A stretch of DNA of 64,000 nucleotides from DT-68 sp965263245 (GTDB lineage Bacteria > Bacillota_I > Bacilli_A > Mycoplasmatales > Metamycoplasmataceae): positions 248,001-312,000 of the forward strand of contig CBDHHR010001146.1 of NCBI GenBank assembly GCA_965263245.1, read 5' to 3'. The notes under the pieces are model-generated. The model was not told where the DNA came from and made no database searches. It was given only the letters and a program-made list of their open reading frames with translations. This document shows positions 10,121 through 21,176 of this stretch, piece after piece. Position 1 is the first letter of the stretch. Every line of letters starts with the position of its first letter. The position numbers and the translations under genes were made by a program.

Positions 10121-10373
10121 TAATTAATAATTCAATTAATAAAAATGTAATCTAAAGAGAAATAAGACAATTAATTGACTCTTCGAATAATAGTAATAAT
10201 GTTAATCATTCAAATTTACTTAGAACAACAATTACTTTTACAAAAATATTTTTAATTTCACATAAAGAAAGTAGTTTAATTTCTTACAAAGTTAAACCTA
10301 TTGTTATAACAATTAGTAAAACCAATGGAACTAGTTTAAAATTTAATGGTTTCGTTTTTACAAAATATTTTTA
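10121..10373 (+). pseudogene. Remnant of a terminal C module after the 681-residue surface protein
   Basis: Read in the right frame, the DNA still matches the last module of the first surface gene (7665-7900): NxINKNVI, a stop, REIRQLIDSSN, TTITFTK, PIVITISKTNGTS. It lacks the beginning of the module and has a stop codon replacing part of the helix. It looks like an internal deletion that joined two module halves out of frame. Confidence 0.7.
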
Positions 10374-10450
10374 AAATTATTTTATAAATATTTTTAATTC
10401 AAAAAAATCTTAAAGTCTTTAAAATAAGCTTTTTAGCTCATTAAATGAAC

Positions 10451-10484
10451 TTTTTTTTTTTTTTGCAAGGAGACATTTTATAAT
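10451..10484 (+). promoter_or_regulatory. Poly-T promoter cassette 3 (T14)
   Basis: T tract 10451-10464 and TATAAT 10479-10484. The stretch from the upstream hairpin to the start codon is almost base-for-base the same as cassette 2, which indicates recent duplication or conversion. Confidence 0.65.
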
Positions 10485-10504
10485 TCCAAATATAAAGGAA
10501 AATT

Positions 10505-13500
10505 ATGAAATTATCAAAAACTAAAAAAATACTTTTATTAGGAACTTCGATCGGAATTTTAACTGTTTCAGTTGTAACACCATTTGTTATTTTAAAAGAT
10601 GACGCAAAAGATAAAAAAATTATTTTAAATGATGTTCAAAAAGTTATTAAAATTTTAAGAGAAAGAACTCAAAATAAAAAAATAATTGAACTTGAACATG
10701 ATGCAAAAGGTAAAATAATTGCTGATAATGAACAAAAAATAGTTACAAAAATAAAGAAATTAATTGGTGAAAGTAATTTAAAAGATGTAAAAATTGATGT
10801 TTTAATGGAAAATGATAAAGAAATATCTACTACTAGTCAAAAAATTATGGTTCAATTTTCAAAAGAAAAAAGTGTTGAAAAAATATCTAACTTACTTGTT
10901 AGAAGAAAATATAATAGCAACGAATTAGATATTCAATCAGTAAAAAATGCTTTAAAATCTTTAAGTTTTAAAGAAGTAAATGTTTATACTGAAGGAGCAA
11001 TAGATAAAAAAGTTACATCCAATAAAGAAGAAATATTAAAATCAATTAAAAAATTAAATAACTTTTCAAAAATTGATCTAAAGGGAGTAAATATTGTAGT
11101 AAAAGATTCTAATAAGCTTTTACCCACAAATGAAAATTCTGGTGTTCCAATTACTCTTATTCTTTCAAAAAGAGGTGCTTTAAATTTTGAATTATCAGGT
11201 TTTAGTGCTAAACAAATGTCTAATTTAACAATTGAAAAAATCAAAAATGATATTGAATTAGTAAAAATTAGTTTAAGTAATTTACTTCTTAAAGAAGTAG
11301 AAGTTTATGTACCAAGTTTTGATAAAAAAATTACAACCAATAAAGAAGAAATATTAAAATCAATTGCAAGGTTAAATGGTTTTTCAAACATTGATTTAAA
11401 GGGAGTGGCTATCGATGTTAAAAATTCTAATGATTTACTACCATCAAATGAAACTTCAACTGTTCCAATTACTCTTATTCTTTCAAAAACAGGTGCTCCA
11501 AATGTTGAATTATCAGGTTTTAGTGCTAAACAAATGCCTAATATTGAAATAGTAAAAATAGCTTTAGAATCTTTAAGTGTTAAAGAAGTAAATGTTTATA
11601 CTGAAGGTGCAATAGATAAAAAAATTACAACCAATAAAGAAGAAATATTAAAATCAATTAAAAAATTAAATGGTTTTTCTAGCATTGATTTGAACGGAAT
11701 AAACATTGAGGTAAAAAATTCTGATGATCTTTTACCTTCAAATAATGATTCTAGCATTCCAATTACTCTTATTCTTTCAAAAACAGGTGTTTCAAATCTA
11801 GAAATATCAGGTTTTAGTGCCAAACAAATGTCGGATATCGAAATGGTAAAGACAGCTTTAGAATCTTTAAATAACAAAGAATTAATGGTCTTTACAAAAG
11901 AATCATTAACTAAAAAAATTACAAATAACAAAAGAGAAATATTAAATGCTATTAAAACTTTAAATAGTGATTTTTCAAACATTGATTTAAAGGGCGTAAC
12001 TATTGATGTTAAAAATTCTAGCAAACTTTTACCAACAAGTGAGAATCCTGGTGTTCCAATCACTCTTATTCTTTCAAAAAGACGTTTTTCAAATTTAGAA
12101 GTATTAGGTTTCAGTGCTAAACGAATGTCTACTAGAGAGGAAGGAGAAAAATTAACACAAGATCTTGAATCAGTAAAAACAGCTTTAAAATCTTTAAGCA
12201 TTAAAGAAGTAAATGTTTATACTGATGGTGCAGTAGATAAAAAAATTACAACTAATAAAAAAGAAATATTAAAATCAATTAAAAGGTTAAATGGTTTTTC
12301 TAACATTGATTTAAAAGGAGTAAACATTGAAGTAAAAAATTCTGATGATCTTTTACCTTTAAATAATGATTCTAGCATTTTAATTACTCTCATTCTTTCA
12401 AAAAAAGGTGTTCCAAATGTTGAATTATCAGGTTTTAGTGCCAAGCAAATGTCTATTTCTCAAATGGCTAATTTTGATATTAATCAATTAAAAAACGTTT
12501 TAGAAAATTTTAAAGATGAAGTTCTTTATTTAACAACTAATTATTTAGATAGAAAAACAAGTAGTCTTAATCATTTAGATATTGTAAAGGCTTTTAAAAG
12601 ATCAAGAAACATAATTTATAATGAAAATTTATTTAACAAAGTTCAATTAAGCGTTAAAGAAAATTTTAATATTTCTAGTAACACTATAAAAATGGGTAAG
12701 ACAATAACTACCATAATTATTTCAAAAACAAATGGTTCAAGTGTAGAAGTTGAAAATTTTAGATTTTATTTATTTACAGAAAATGCTCAAAGAGGATACA
12801 ATGTAGAAATTCCAAAAGTAGTTAATGCTTTTAATAATTTAAACAAAAAAGAATTAAATATTTATACTGGAAATAGTGTTGATAATAAAATTACAACCAA
12901 TCAAGAGAAAATATTAAAAGCAATTAAAAAATTAAATGGTTTTTCAAATATTAATTTAACAAATGTAAACGTTAAAATTTTAAATTCTGAAAGTTTAATA
13001 CCTAAAAATAATGAATCAAGTACTCCAATTACCATTTTATTAGGTTTTTATTCATACAACATTTTTAATGTAAAGATATCAGGATTTAGTGTTAAACAAA
13101 CAAGTTCAAAACAAAATGAAATTGATGTTTTATCAATTAAAAACACTTTAGAATCATTAAGTAATAAAGAGATAGAAATTTATGATGAAAACGCTTTAGA
13201 TAAAAAAATTACAACTAATGAAGAAACAATATTAAAATCAATTAAAAATTTAAATGGTTTTTCAAACATTGATTCAAACGATGTAACAATTGAAATTAAA
13301 GACTCTTCAACATTAATTGGTTCTAATGTTTTTAAACCATTTGTAATCATTATTTCAAAAGGACAATTTCAACAAGAAGTAATGGGATTTAAGGTTAAAT
13401 GAATTACCGAAGACATTAAAATTATTAAACATTTTTTAATAAATGATATAAAAGATAAAAAAATTTGGTTAGAAATTTATGGTTATCGAAATAAAAAATT

Positions 13501-13729
13501 AAGAACAATTACTCAATCTAAACAAGAAATTTTAAAATATTTAAAACAAAAAAATGCTTTTCCTAAACAATTAAGAGAAGTAAATTTAAAAATAAAAAAT
13601 TCAAATGAAAACATTATGAGTGTACTTTTTAGTTTTGAAAAATTCAAATGAAAAAAATTTACCATTATTATTGAGAAAAATGGTTTTGAAGAAAAGATAG
13701 AAAATTTATTTGAAGTTGCGTCTTATTAA
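10505..13729 (+). CDS. Large modular surface protein with nine B modules
   Basis: 1074 residues (two TGA=Trp near the end). After the cysteine-free anchor there is one A module (about 35-140) and then about nine B modules of ~95-100 residues. Their landmarks are SVKNALKSLSxKEVNVYT, DKKITTNKEEILKSIKKLNG, FSxIDLKGVxIEVK, LLPSN, PITLILSK and GFSAKQM. Modules 1-5 are close to each other at DNA level; modules 6, 7 and 9 are diverged. Tandem near-identical units of ~300 bp favour expansion and contraction by recombination. No catalytic motif seen. It is likely an elongated cell-surface protein. Confidence 0.75.
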
Positions 13730-13738
13730 TTTTAAAAA

Positions 13739-14878
13739 TTAAAAATTTTTGTTTTTTAAATTATTTTTAAGTTCTTGAACTTTATTTAATTTTTCTCAAG
13801 GAAGATTAAGATCCTCTCTACCAAAATGACCAAAAGTTGCAGTTTGTAAGTAAATTGGTCTTTTTAATTTAAGTTGTTCAATTATTCCTTTAGGTGTTAA
13901 GTCAAATGTTTTTAATATTAGTTTATGAATTATTTTTTTATCTATTTTTTCACTATCAAAAGTGTTTATTGAAATTGATATTGGTTTTTCAATTCCGATT
14001 CCATAAGAGATTTGAATTTCAATTTCATCAGCTAATTTTGCTGCAACAATGTTTTTTGCAACCCATCTAGTAGCATAAGCAGCTGAACGATCAACTTTTG
14101 TATAATCTTTTCCAGAAAAAGAACCCCCACCATTATGAGCTTTTCCACCATAAGCATCAACATTAGGCTTTCTTCCGGTTAAACCAGCATCTGCAACCGG
14201 ACCACCTATTGTAAAATTTCCGGCCGGATTAATGTAAATTTTAAAACTGTTGCTTAAATTATATTTTTTAGTTACAAATTTAATAATGTTTTTTTCTATA
14301 AAGTTATTAAACTCTTTTTGATTAAAGTCTTTATCATGTTGTATCGACATTATGATCGTATCAACTTTGGGATTTTTTTTATCTAAATAATCAATGGTTA
14401 CCTGTGATTTCATATCTGACTTTGCTCATTTAAACTTTTTTTCTCTTCTTAATTTTTCCGCTTTTTTTACTAGTTCATGAGCAATAGTAATTGGAAGCGG
14501 CATGTATTGAGAAGTTTCATTAGTAGCATAGCCAAACATAATTCCTTGATCTCCAGCTCCTATGTGACCATCTTTTTTATCAACTCCAAAATTTATTTCT
14601 TTTGATTGTTCGTTAATATTTTCGATTATTGAAAAATCTTTTTCTGTATAACCAAGTGGAAATAAAATTTCTCATGTTGTTTTTACAATGTCAACATATC
14701 CACTAGTGGTTAATTGTCCACCAATAGAAATTTGACCATTTGTTATCATAACTTCAATTGCTACTCTTGCATCTTTGTCTTTTTTTAAAATTTCATCCAA
14801 AATTGCATCAGCAATTTGATCACATATTTTATCGGGATGACCAGCGCCAACTGATTCACTTGTAAATAATTCTTTCAT
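13739..14878 (-). CDS. metK: S-adenosylmethionine synthase
   Basis: 379 residues on the minus strand, the normal length. It makes S-adenosylmethionine from methionine and ATP in the cytoplasm. Motifs seen: GAGHPDKICDQ near the N-terminus, GAGDQGIMFGYA (central methionine/ATP-binding signature) and the glycine-rich phosphate loop GGGSFSGKDYTKVDRSAAY. Several TGA codons encode Trp. The start is the ATG at 14876-14878, because MKELFTSESVGAGHPDK is the conserved N-terminus; upstream in-frame sequence belongs to a structured leader. The ribosome binding site AAAGGGG is buried in a hairpin. Confidence 0.97.
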
Positions 14879-14882
14879 AATA

Positions 14883-15012
14883 AAAATCCCCTTTAATATA
14901 CAAGGAGATTTTATGATTGTTTTACATGTTAGTATAAACCCTTGTCTCCACCTAACTAAATAGGTTGGCACGTGCATTGACTAGTTAATCACGAATCTCA
15001 ATGTATTTTATA
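14883..15012 (-). promoter_or_regulatory. Long structured metK leader, candidate riboswitch-like element
   Basis: On the minus strand a TATAAAAT -10 box (about 15005-15012) would start a ~120-nt leader. Directly before the metK start, a 9-bp stem (AAAATCTCC with GGGGATTTT, at 14883-14912) holds the ribosome binding site and ends in U5. Further upstream, ACAAGG (complement of 14940-14945) can pair instead with CCTTGT (complement of 14900-14905) in the descending arm and loop. A second hairpin ACCTA/TAGGT lies at 14950-14965. It does not match the SAM-I consensus. Ligand and function are inferred only from position. Confidence 0.45.
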
Positions 15013-15173
15013 ACTTTTTTTACTAATTCATTATATAGTAAAATTTTTTTAAACCAAAACAGATAAATTTCTTATTTGAATCATGCAAGGATTTATTGTT
15101 TAGTTTTTACAATGAAAAATTTTATTTAATAGTAAATTTTAATTTTGGTATAATTTGGTTAAATATGACACAT

Positions 15174-15250
<77 letters not shown>

Positions 15251-15312
15251 ATGATTAATTTCGCCAAAAAAAAAAAAATCTAAGAATTTATTTCTAAAAT
15301 ATTCTTAAACAT

Positions 15313-15340
15313 AAAATATCTAAGCTAAGATATTTTTTTA
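15313..15340 (+). terminator. Terminator after initiator tRNA
   Basis: Stem AAAATATCT/AGATATTTT with a six-base loop followed by further T residues. It separates the tRNA from the ABC ATPase gene. Confidence 0.6.
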
Positions 15341-15474
15341 AAATCATTATGTAAATTTATGATAGTTTTAAACTTATTTTTAATAAAGTTTTTTTGATTT
15401 TTTTAGTTAAAAATAATTTTCAAAATAAACTCTTACATAATCATAATCATCAATTTATTAGTATAATTATATTT

Positions 15475-16350
15475 ATGTATATAAGAATGGAAAATGTTAC
15501 CAAAAAGTTTGGTAAAGACGTAATAGCATTAAATAATGTAAATATTGAATTTAAAAAAAATAAAATAACAGGATTAATTGGATTTAATGGTTCTGGTAAG
15601 ACAACATCTTTTAATTTACTCACAAATTTTATTGAAAAATTTTCAGGAAAAATTACTATTGACGGAGATCCTATTAATAGTAAAATAAAGCAAAAAATTT
15701 CTTATTTATCTGCAGGAGCAGAACCTAAAAACCCAACAAAAGTTATAACTCATTTATTTGAAATTGCTTCTTTGTACCAAATTAGTAGACAAAAAGCAAA
15801 AAAAATTATTTTTAAACTTTCAAAAAAAATGGAGTTTACAACTTTTTTAAAAAAACCTATTAAAAGTCTTTCCAAAGGTAATCAACAAAAAATAAAAGTT
15901 ATCACATGTTTACTAAATCCTGAACTTGAAATATTGTTTTTAGACGAACCATTTGATGGTTTAGATCCAATTATGGTTAGTAAAATTAAAAAAATATTTA
16001 TGGGTTTAAAAAAAGTTACAATCATTGTTACTTCGCACAGAATGAACGTTGTTCAACAAATGTGTGATGAATTTTATATTCTTAAAGATGGTTTTATAGT
16101 AGACAAAAAGAAAACAGATGATAAATTAATTTTAGTTTCTATTAATAAACAAGTATCAATTAGAAAAATCAATAAATTTAAATTTATTGTATGAGCCAAA
16201 AGAACAAATAAAGAAATATTAGTTTTACTTAAAGACATTAAAGACTTTAGAAAATTAAATAAAGAAATTGTTAATGCAAGAAATTTTAAATGATGTTCTT
16301 TAAAACAAAAAGACATTACTGAATCAGTATTTGAAAGTTATGATAAATAA
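15475..16350 (+). CDS. ABC transporter ATP-binding protein
   Basis: 291 residues. Walker A GFNGSGKTT is at residues 36-44, a signature-like LSKGNQQK near 138, Walker B LEILFLDEP followed by DGLDP, and the switch His in TSHR. It is the single-domain, CcmA/NatA-like type that works with separate ABC-2 permeases; three such permease paralogues lie immediately downstream. Two TGA codons are Trp. TATAAT at 15462-15467 lies only seven bases before the ATG, so the message is probably leaderless or nearly so; an ATG at 15487 is an alternative start. Substrate unknown. Confidence 0.85.
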
Positions 16351-16609
16351 CAAATATTTATTTTAATTTATAAAATTATTTAAGAATTATTTATACATTT
16401 TGAATTTTTTCATACAACATTTTTCTCTTACTCAATTAAATTAATTTTGTTTTCTAATTTAACAACATTTTTTAACTAATTAGATAGATTTTAATTAACT
16501 CAAAATTTTAAAAAAATTGTTTTTATTATCAAAAAAATTGACAGCTTTATATTGTTTTGTTTGGTAATTTTTTGATTTAAAATTATAATTATATATGTAA
16601 AAATAAAAA

Positions 16610-17443
16610 ATGAAATCAATTAGAAAAATATTTAGATCTGAATTTTTAACGCAATTTAGTGCGGGTAAAGTGTTGATAATCATTATTTCGATTATGATTC
16701 CAATAACCGTTTTACTTTTAAGAGATAAAATTGTTGTTAGTGAAAAAGATCTTGAACAAGCAAAAGGTTTTTTGACCGAGAGAGAAATTATTAGAGCAAG
16801 AAGTGATATATTGTTATCAGGTCCACTGCTCGGTCAAGGTATTACGTACATACTTTTAACTAGAATAATTTTTATTTTTAGGGACAAAAATACTTTGGAC
16901 AAAAATAGGTTAAGTTTTTTAAAATACAATAAACATTTAGTTTCATTTATGAAAATATTTGTTGATGTTTTATTGTTTTTTATTCATCTTAGTTTGCTAA
17001 CATTTTTAGGAATTATAGTCATTATTCATGATTTAAATGGTTCTTTTTCAATGCAATATTATTATGATTTATTTAAAATTTTAACTTCTCTTACAGTTTT
17101 TTATATTTTTACAACTTATGGTGTTAAACTAATTGATTCATTTTTTAAAGATAATTTATATAAAAAAATTTCGTTAGGATTATGACTTCTTGTCACAATA
17201 GGATATTATTTAATTTGTGCAATCGTACTTAGAGATAGCACATTTGCAAAATTTTATAGCGACAACATTGAATGAATAATTTATGTTCCCTTTTTACATC
17301 TTTTAAACCCCGCAATAATTTTATATGATGTTTATATTTTTGAATGAATCGAATTAATTCCAATGCTTACTTTAACAATTTTATTTATTGGACTAACCTG
17401 AAGTACATTCGCTAGAAGCTTTAAAGAAAATTTATGTGCATAA
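16610..17443 (+). CDS. ABC-2-type permease-like membrane protein, copy 1
   Basis: 277 residues with about six hydrophobic segments (roughly 20-37, 68-88, 113-140, 155-175, 187-207, 245-265), and several TGA=Trp codons in the last third. It shares with the next two genes the N-terminal SIRKIFRSEFLTQF segment, the loop DKNTLDKNRLSFLKYNKHLVS and the C-terminal SFKE.LCA. Its placement after the ABC ATPase suggests it is the membrane partner. It is the most diverged of the three copies and is not preceded by the poly-T cassette. Confidence 0.65.
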
Positions 17444-17498
17444 TTAAACAATAAAACCTTAATAATATTGATTTTTAATTAATTAAAAAAATCTTCTC

Positions 17499-17533
17499 AA
17501 TAAACAAAAAATTATTTTTTTTGTTTATTTTTT
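17499..17533 (+). terminator. Terminator between permease copies 1 and 2
   Basis: Stem AATAAACAAAAA/TTTTTGTTTATT with a T-rich end. The same hairpin recurs at 18481-18515, because the whole intergenic region was duplicated with the genes. Confidence 0.6.
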
Positions 17534-17538
17534 ATAAC

Positions 17539-17568
17539 TTTTTTTTTTTTTGTAAAGTAACATATAAT
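17539..17568 (+). promoter_or_regulatory. Poly-T promoter, permease copy 2 (T13)
   Basis: T tract of 13 at 17539-17551, 11 nt spacer, TATAAT at 17563-17568. Same logic as the surface-protein cassettes but with different flanking sequence. Confidence 0.55.
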
Positions 17569-17582
17569 TTTTCTATAAAAAA

Positions 17583-18425
17583 ATGAAACATGTAAAATCA
17601 ATTAGAAAAATATTTAGGTCTGAATTTTTAACTCAATTTACCGCCGGAAAATTAGTAGCAATTATTATTTCGATTATGATTCCAGTGACGATTTTACTTT
17701 TAAGAGATAAAATTGTTGTTACTGAAAAAGATCTTGAACAAACAAAAGGTATTTTAACTCCTAAACAAATTATTGAATTTAGAAGTAGTGTAGCTTTAAC
17801 AGCACCTTATCTTATTCAAGGGATTTCATACACAGTTTTAATTAGATTATTTTTTATTTTTAAAGATAAAAATACTTTAGACAAAAACAGGTTAAGTTTT
17901 TTAAAATACAATAAACACTTAGTTTCGTTTATCAAAATATTTGTTGATGTTTTACTATTTTTTATTCACGTTTTTTTACTAATGTTTTTAGGAATTATGA
18001 TAACTATATATCATTTAAACGGTGCCTTTCCCGACCAAGAATATTATAATTTAACTAAAATTTTAATTTCTCTTACAGTTTTTTATATTTTTACAAATTA
18101 TGGTGTTAAATTAATTAATTCATTTTTCAATAATTACTTTTATAAAAATGTTTTATTAGGGTTATGACTGCTTTTAACGGCAGGATATTATTTAATTTGT
18201 AGTCCAATGCTTCTTGATGATACATTTGCAAAGCTTTATTACGATAATGTTCAATGAATAATTTATATTCCGTTTTTACACCTTTTAAATTCTTCAATAA
18301 TTTTATATGATGTTTATTATTATGATTGGGTTCAGTTAATTCCGCTCCTTACTATAACAACTTTATTTATGGGAATAACTTGAAGTTTATTTACCACAAG
18401 TTTTAAGGAATATTTGTGTGCATAA
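17583..18425 (+). CDS. ABC-2-type permease-like membrane protein, copy 2
   Basis: 280 residues, with the same topology and motifs as copy 1. It is almost identical to copy 3 over the last two thirds, including long stretches of DNA and the downstream intergenic region, while residues ~45-75 differ. This is typical of tandem duplication followed by local divergence or gene conversion. TGA codons encode Trp. Confidence 0.65.
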
Positions 18426-18480
18426 TTAAACAATAAAACCTTAATAATATTGATTTTTAACTAATTAAAAAAATCTTCTC

Positions 18481-18515
18481 AATAAACAAAAAATTATTTT
18501 TTTTGTTTATTTTTT
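18481..18515 (+). terminator. Terminator between permease copies 2 and 3
   Basis: Duplicate of the 17499-17533 hairpin, again placed directly before a poly-T run. Confidence 0.6.
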
Positions 18516-18520
18516 ATAAC

Positions 18521-18551
18521 TTTTTTTTTTTTTTGTTACACCGTTTATAAT
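18521..18551 (+). promoter_or_regulatory. Poly-T promoter, permease copy 3 (T14)
   Basis: T tract of 14 at 18521-18534, 11 nt spacer, TATAAT at 18546-18551. The tract is one T longer than in the otherwise very similar region before copy 2. Confidence 0.55.
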
Positions 18552-18570
18552 TTTTTTACAAAAGAAAAAA

Positions 18571-19410
18571 ATGAAAAATATAAAGTCATTCACAAAAGTA
18601 TTTAGATCTGAATTTTTAACTCAATTTACCGCCGGAAAATTGGTAGCAATTATTATTTCGATCATGATTCCAACAACTGTTTTACTTTTAAGCAATAAAA
18701 TTGTTGTACACGAAATTGATCTTAAACAAGCAAAAACTTTAACTATTGAAGAAATTACTTGATTAAAAAGTAGTGTGTTTTTAACAATGAGACTTCTTGT
18801 TCAAGGGATTTCATACACAATTTTAATTAGATTATTTTTTATTTTTAAAGATAAAAACACTTTAGACAAAAACAGGTTAAGTTTTTTAAAATACAATAAA
18901 CATTTAGTTTCATTTATGAAAATATTTATTGATGTTTTACTATTTTTTATTCACGTTTTTTTACTAATGTTTTTAGGGATCATGATAACTATATATCATT
19001 TAAACGGTGCTTTTCCCGATCAAGAATATTACAATTTAACTAAAATTTTAATTTCTCTTACAGTTTTTTATATTTTTACAAATTATGGTGTTAAATTAAT
19101 TAATTCATTTTTCAATAGTTACTTTTACAAAAATGTTTTATTAGGGTTATGACTGCTTTTAACGGCAGGATATTATTTAATTTGTAGTCCAATGCTTCTT
19201 GATGATACATTTGCAAAGTTTTATTACGATAATGTTCAATGAATAATTTATATTCCGTTTTTACACCTTTTAAATTCTTCAATAATTTTATATGATGTTT
19301 ATTATTATGATTGGATTCAATTAATTCCGCTCCTTACTATAACAACTTTATTTATGGGAATAACTTGAAGTTTATTTACCAAAAGTTTTAAGGAATATTT
19401 GTGTGCATAA
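18571..19410 (+). CDS. ABC-2-type permease-like membrane protein, copy 3
   Basis: 279 residues. It starts MKNIKSFTKVFRSEFLTQF and then follows copy 2 closely from DKNTLDKNRLSFLK to the C-terminus. One extra TGA=Trp lies at 18760. No terminator of the copy 1/2 type follows; a tRNA pair begins 51 bases downstream. The role is inferred only from family resemblance and the upstream ABC ATPase. Confidence 0.65.
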
Positions 19411-19461
19411 TTAAAAGATAAAATCTTTTTAATGATATAATAATTTAGCAAAATTATTAAC

Positions 19462-19537
19462 GGTCTAGTAGTGAAGAGGTTAACACGTCTCCCTGTCACG
19501 GAGAAGATCGCGGGTTCGAGTCCCGTCTAGACCGCCA
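19462..19537 (+). tRNA. tRNA-Asp (anticodon GTC)
   Basis: 76-nt cloverleaf, acceptor GGTCTAG/CTAGACC, G discriminator, loop CTGTCAC giving GTC, encoded CCA. Confidence 0.95.
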
Positions 19538-19542
19538 TTTAT

Positions 19543-19618
19543 GGCTTTGTAGCTCAGTCGGTAGAGCAACGGATTGAAGCTCCGTGTGTCACCAGTTCGA
19601 TTCTGGTCGGAGCCACCA
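19543..19618 (+). tRNA. tRNA-Phe (anticodon GAA)
   Basis: 76-nt cloverleaf, acceptor GGCTTTG/CGGAGCC, anticodon arm ACGGA-TTGAAGC-TCCGT, encoded CCA. It starts five bases after tRNA-Asp, so the two form one unit. Confidence 0.95.
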
Positions 19619-19623
19619 TATAT

Positions 19624-19650
19624 CATCCTTTTAAATAGGGTGTTTTTTTT
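19624..19650 (+). terminator. Terminator of the Asp-Phe tRNA unit
   Basis: Stem CATCCT/AGGGTG with a seven-base loop and eight T residues. Confidence 0.75.
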
Positions 19651-19694
19651 ATTTAATTTTGTTTTTTTTACATATATTTTTGTGGAGGCAATAA

Positions 19695-20027
19695 ATGAAT
19701 GAAGAATATTTTAAAAAAATACCATTAAATAAAAAGAAAGAATTTGTAAAAAAAATTTGTTTAATATATTTAAAAATAAAACTAATTAAAAAACAATTTA
19801 TTAAGCATAAAAAATCAAATAATTTATCCTTTGATAAATTTAACGGAATTTCTGTTTTTGAGAATATTTTAAACTTAATGAACAAGAACGAAAAATTAAT
19901 CATTAATAATGAATTTCTTAACTTAAACCATAACACTCATTGATATTTAGAACACTGGTGTAAAGCAACTTATTATAAGTTTAAACACCAAACAATAGAT
20001 AAGTTTTTATTTTTATTTTTTCTCTAA
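19695..20027 (+). CDS. Hypothetical mycoplasma protein, 110 residues
   Basis: A basic, helix-rich small protein without signal or membrane segment apart from a hydrophobic C-terminus (KFLFLFFL). One TGA=Trp at 19941. A good ribosome binding site (TGGAGG) lies 7 bases before the ATG. Its stop codon is immediately followed by the ATG of the next gene, so the two are translationally coupled. No family recognised with confidence; the three-gene arrangement resembles conserved mycoplasma clusters of unknown function. Confidence 0.65.
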
Positions 20028-21176
20028 ATGTACATCCTGAACGAAAACATAGTCAATGTCAAAGAGAATTTAAGCATAGAAATTAAAAATAAAACTAATT
20101 ACAGCAGTCGTTGATACAATGGTAATAATAATTTTGGAGAAGTTAGATTAATTAGAGATTTAAAAACTGACACGTTTGATTTAGAAATTTCAAGACCGCC
20201 ACTTTATGATTTAAAACAGCGTCCTTTAGTATTTCATCCGTTTGTAAACATTAACAATAGTTTTCAGTTTTCAAATTCAGATTTTAAAGATAAGTATAAA
20301 GCAAGAGATGATGATTCTTTATACTACAGGGTTCCCTCAGGATTGTTAGAAAATAAAAAATTTTCTTCAATTAAAGAACTTTATGTTGGACTGGTTCATA
20401 AAAGTGACATTTCAAAAGATCCTTATGTTCACATGATGAAATTCAATTTTAAAAATAATTTTAAAAGAGTTCATTTAAGTAAAAATAAAGCTTCAAGAAT
20501 AAAAATTGTTAAAGAAGTAAAAATTACTTTTAATAAAAATTGAGATTCAAACGTTGAGTTTGATTTATTTGAATTTTATTATGTCCCAATTGAAAAAAAC
20601 CGCAAAAAACCAATTCAAGACGTTGCAAACATTTATGTTTTTTCAAACTATCCAAAAAAAGAAGATGATACTTTGTTAGACGAAGGACTAATTAAAACTT
20701 CTTCAATAAAAGCAGGATTAAAAACAAGGTTTGTAGCTAAAAAATCAGAAGAAGTTTTAGAAATTATTGGTGAAAATATTTCTAGATGACCCAAAAAAAT
20801 AGGTAAAAACACAATTATAGACCACACTTATTACGATTATAAAAAGAAAAAAACAATTTTAGGTTTTGGTTTAAATTCAAGTTCTGGAGAAATAATCCCT
20901 TATAGTTTTCAAGGCTCTTATGTTTGACTAGACACTTTAGATTTATTTTATGCTTTTAAAAAATTTACTTTTGTGTTAACAAAATCTTTTGATCAACCTT
21001 ATTTAAATGTTTTAAATGGTCAAGTGCAATTAGAAATTCAAAACATTGACCAAAAAAAACTTAACCAAAAGAATTTTTTTACAACTTATTTACTAAAAAA
21101 AGAAAAAATTAAATTAATTAAAAATAATGAAAAAATTTCACTTGCTGCATTAGAAAGAATGTCCATTGAAATTTAA
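20028..21176 (+). CDS. Hypothetical mycoplasma protein, 382 residues
   Basis: Read through several TGA=Trp codons from the ATG that directly abuts the previous stop. The protein has no signal peptide and is rich in beta-type alternating segments (VRLIRDLKTDTFDLEISRPP; ILGFGLNSSSGEIIPYSF). No catalytic motif was seen. It overlaps the next reading frame by 11 bases. It may belong to the MHO_1580-like families of unknown function found in Mycoplasma hominis relatives, but this is a recollection of family character and not a verified match. Confidence 0.65.

Noticed and set aside
11596..12444. Long antisense open frames inside the B-module gene
   Set aside because: They repeat with the module period and mirror the coding strand; they are shadows of the repeats.
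14672..14977. metK start at 14977 giving a 33-residue N-terminal extension
   Set aside because: The conserved MetK N-terminus begins at MKELFTSESVGAGHP (14878), and the extra codons coincide with the structured leader.
14883..15012. SAM-I riboswitch or T-box in the metK leader
   Set aside because: Neither the S-box core (AGAGxGGxxGAGGGA...GGCAACC) nor the T-box AGGGTGGNACCGCG is present; only the general hairpin logic is seen.
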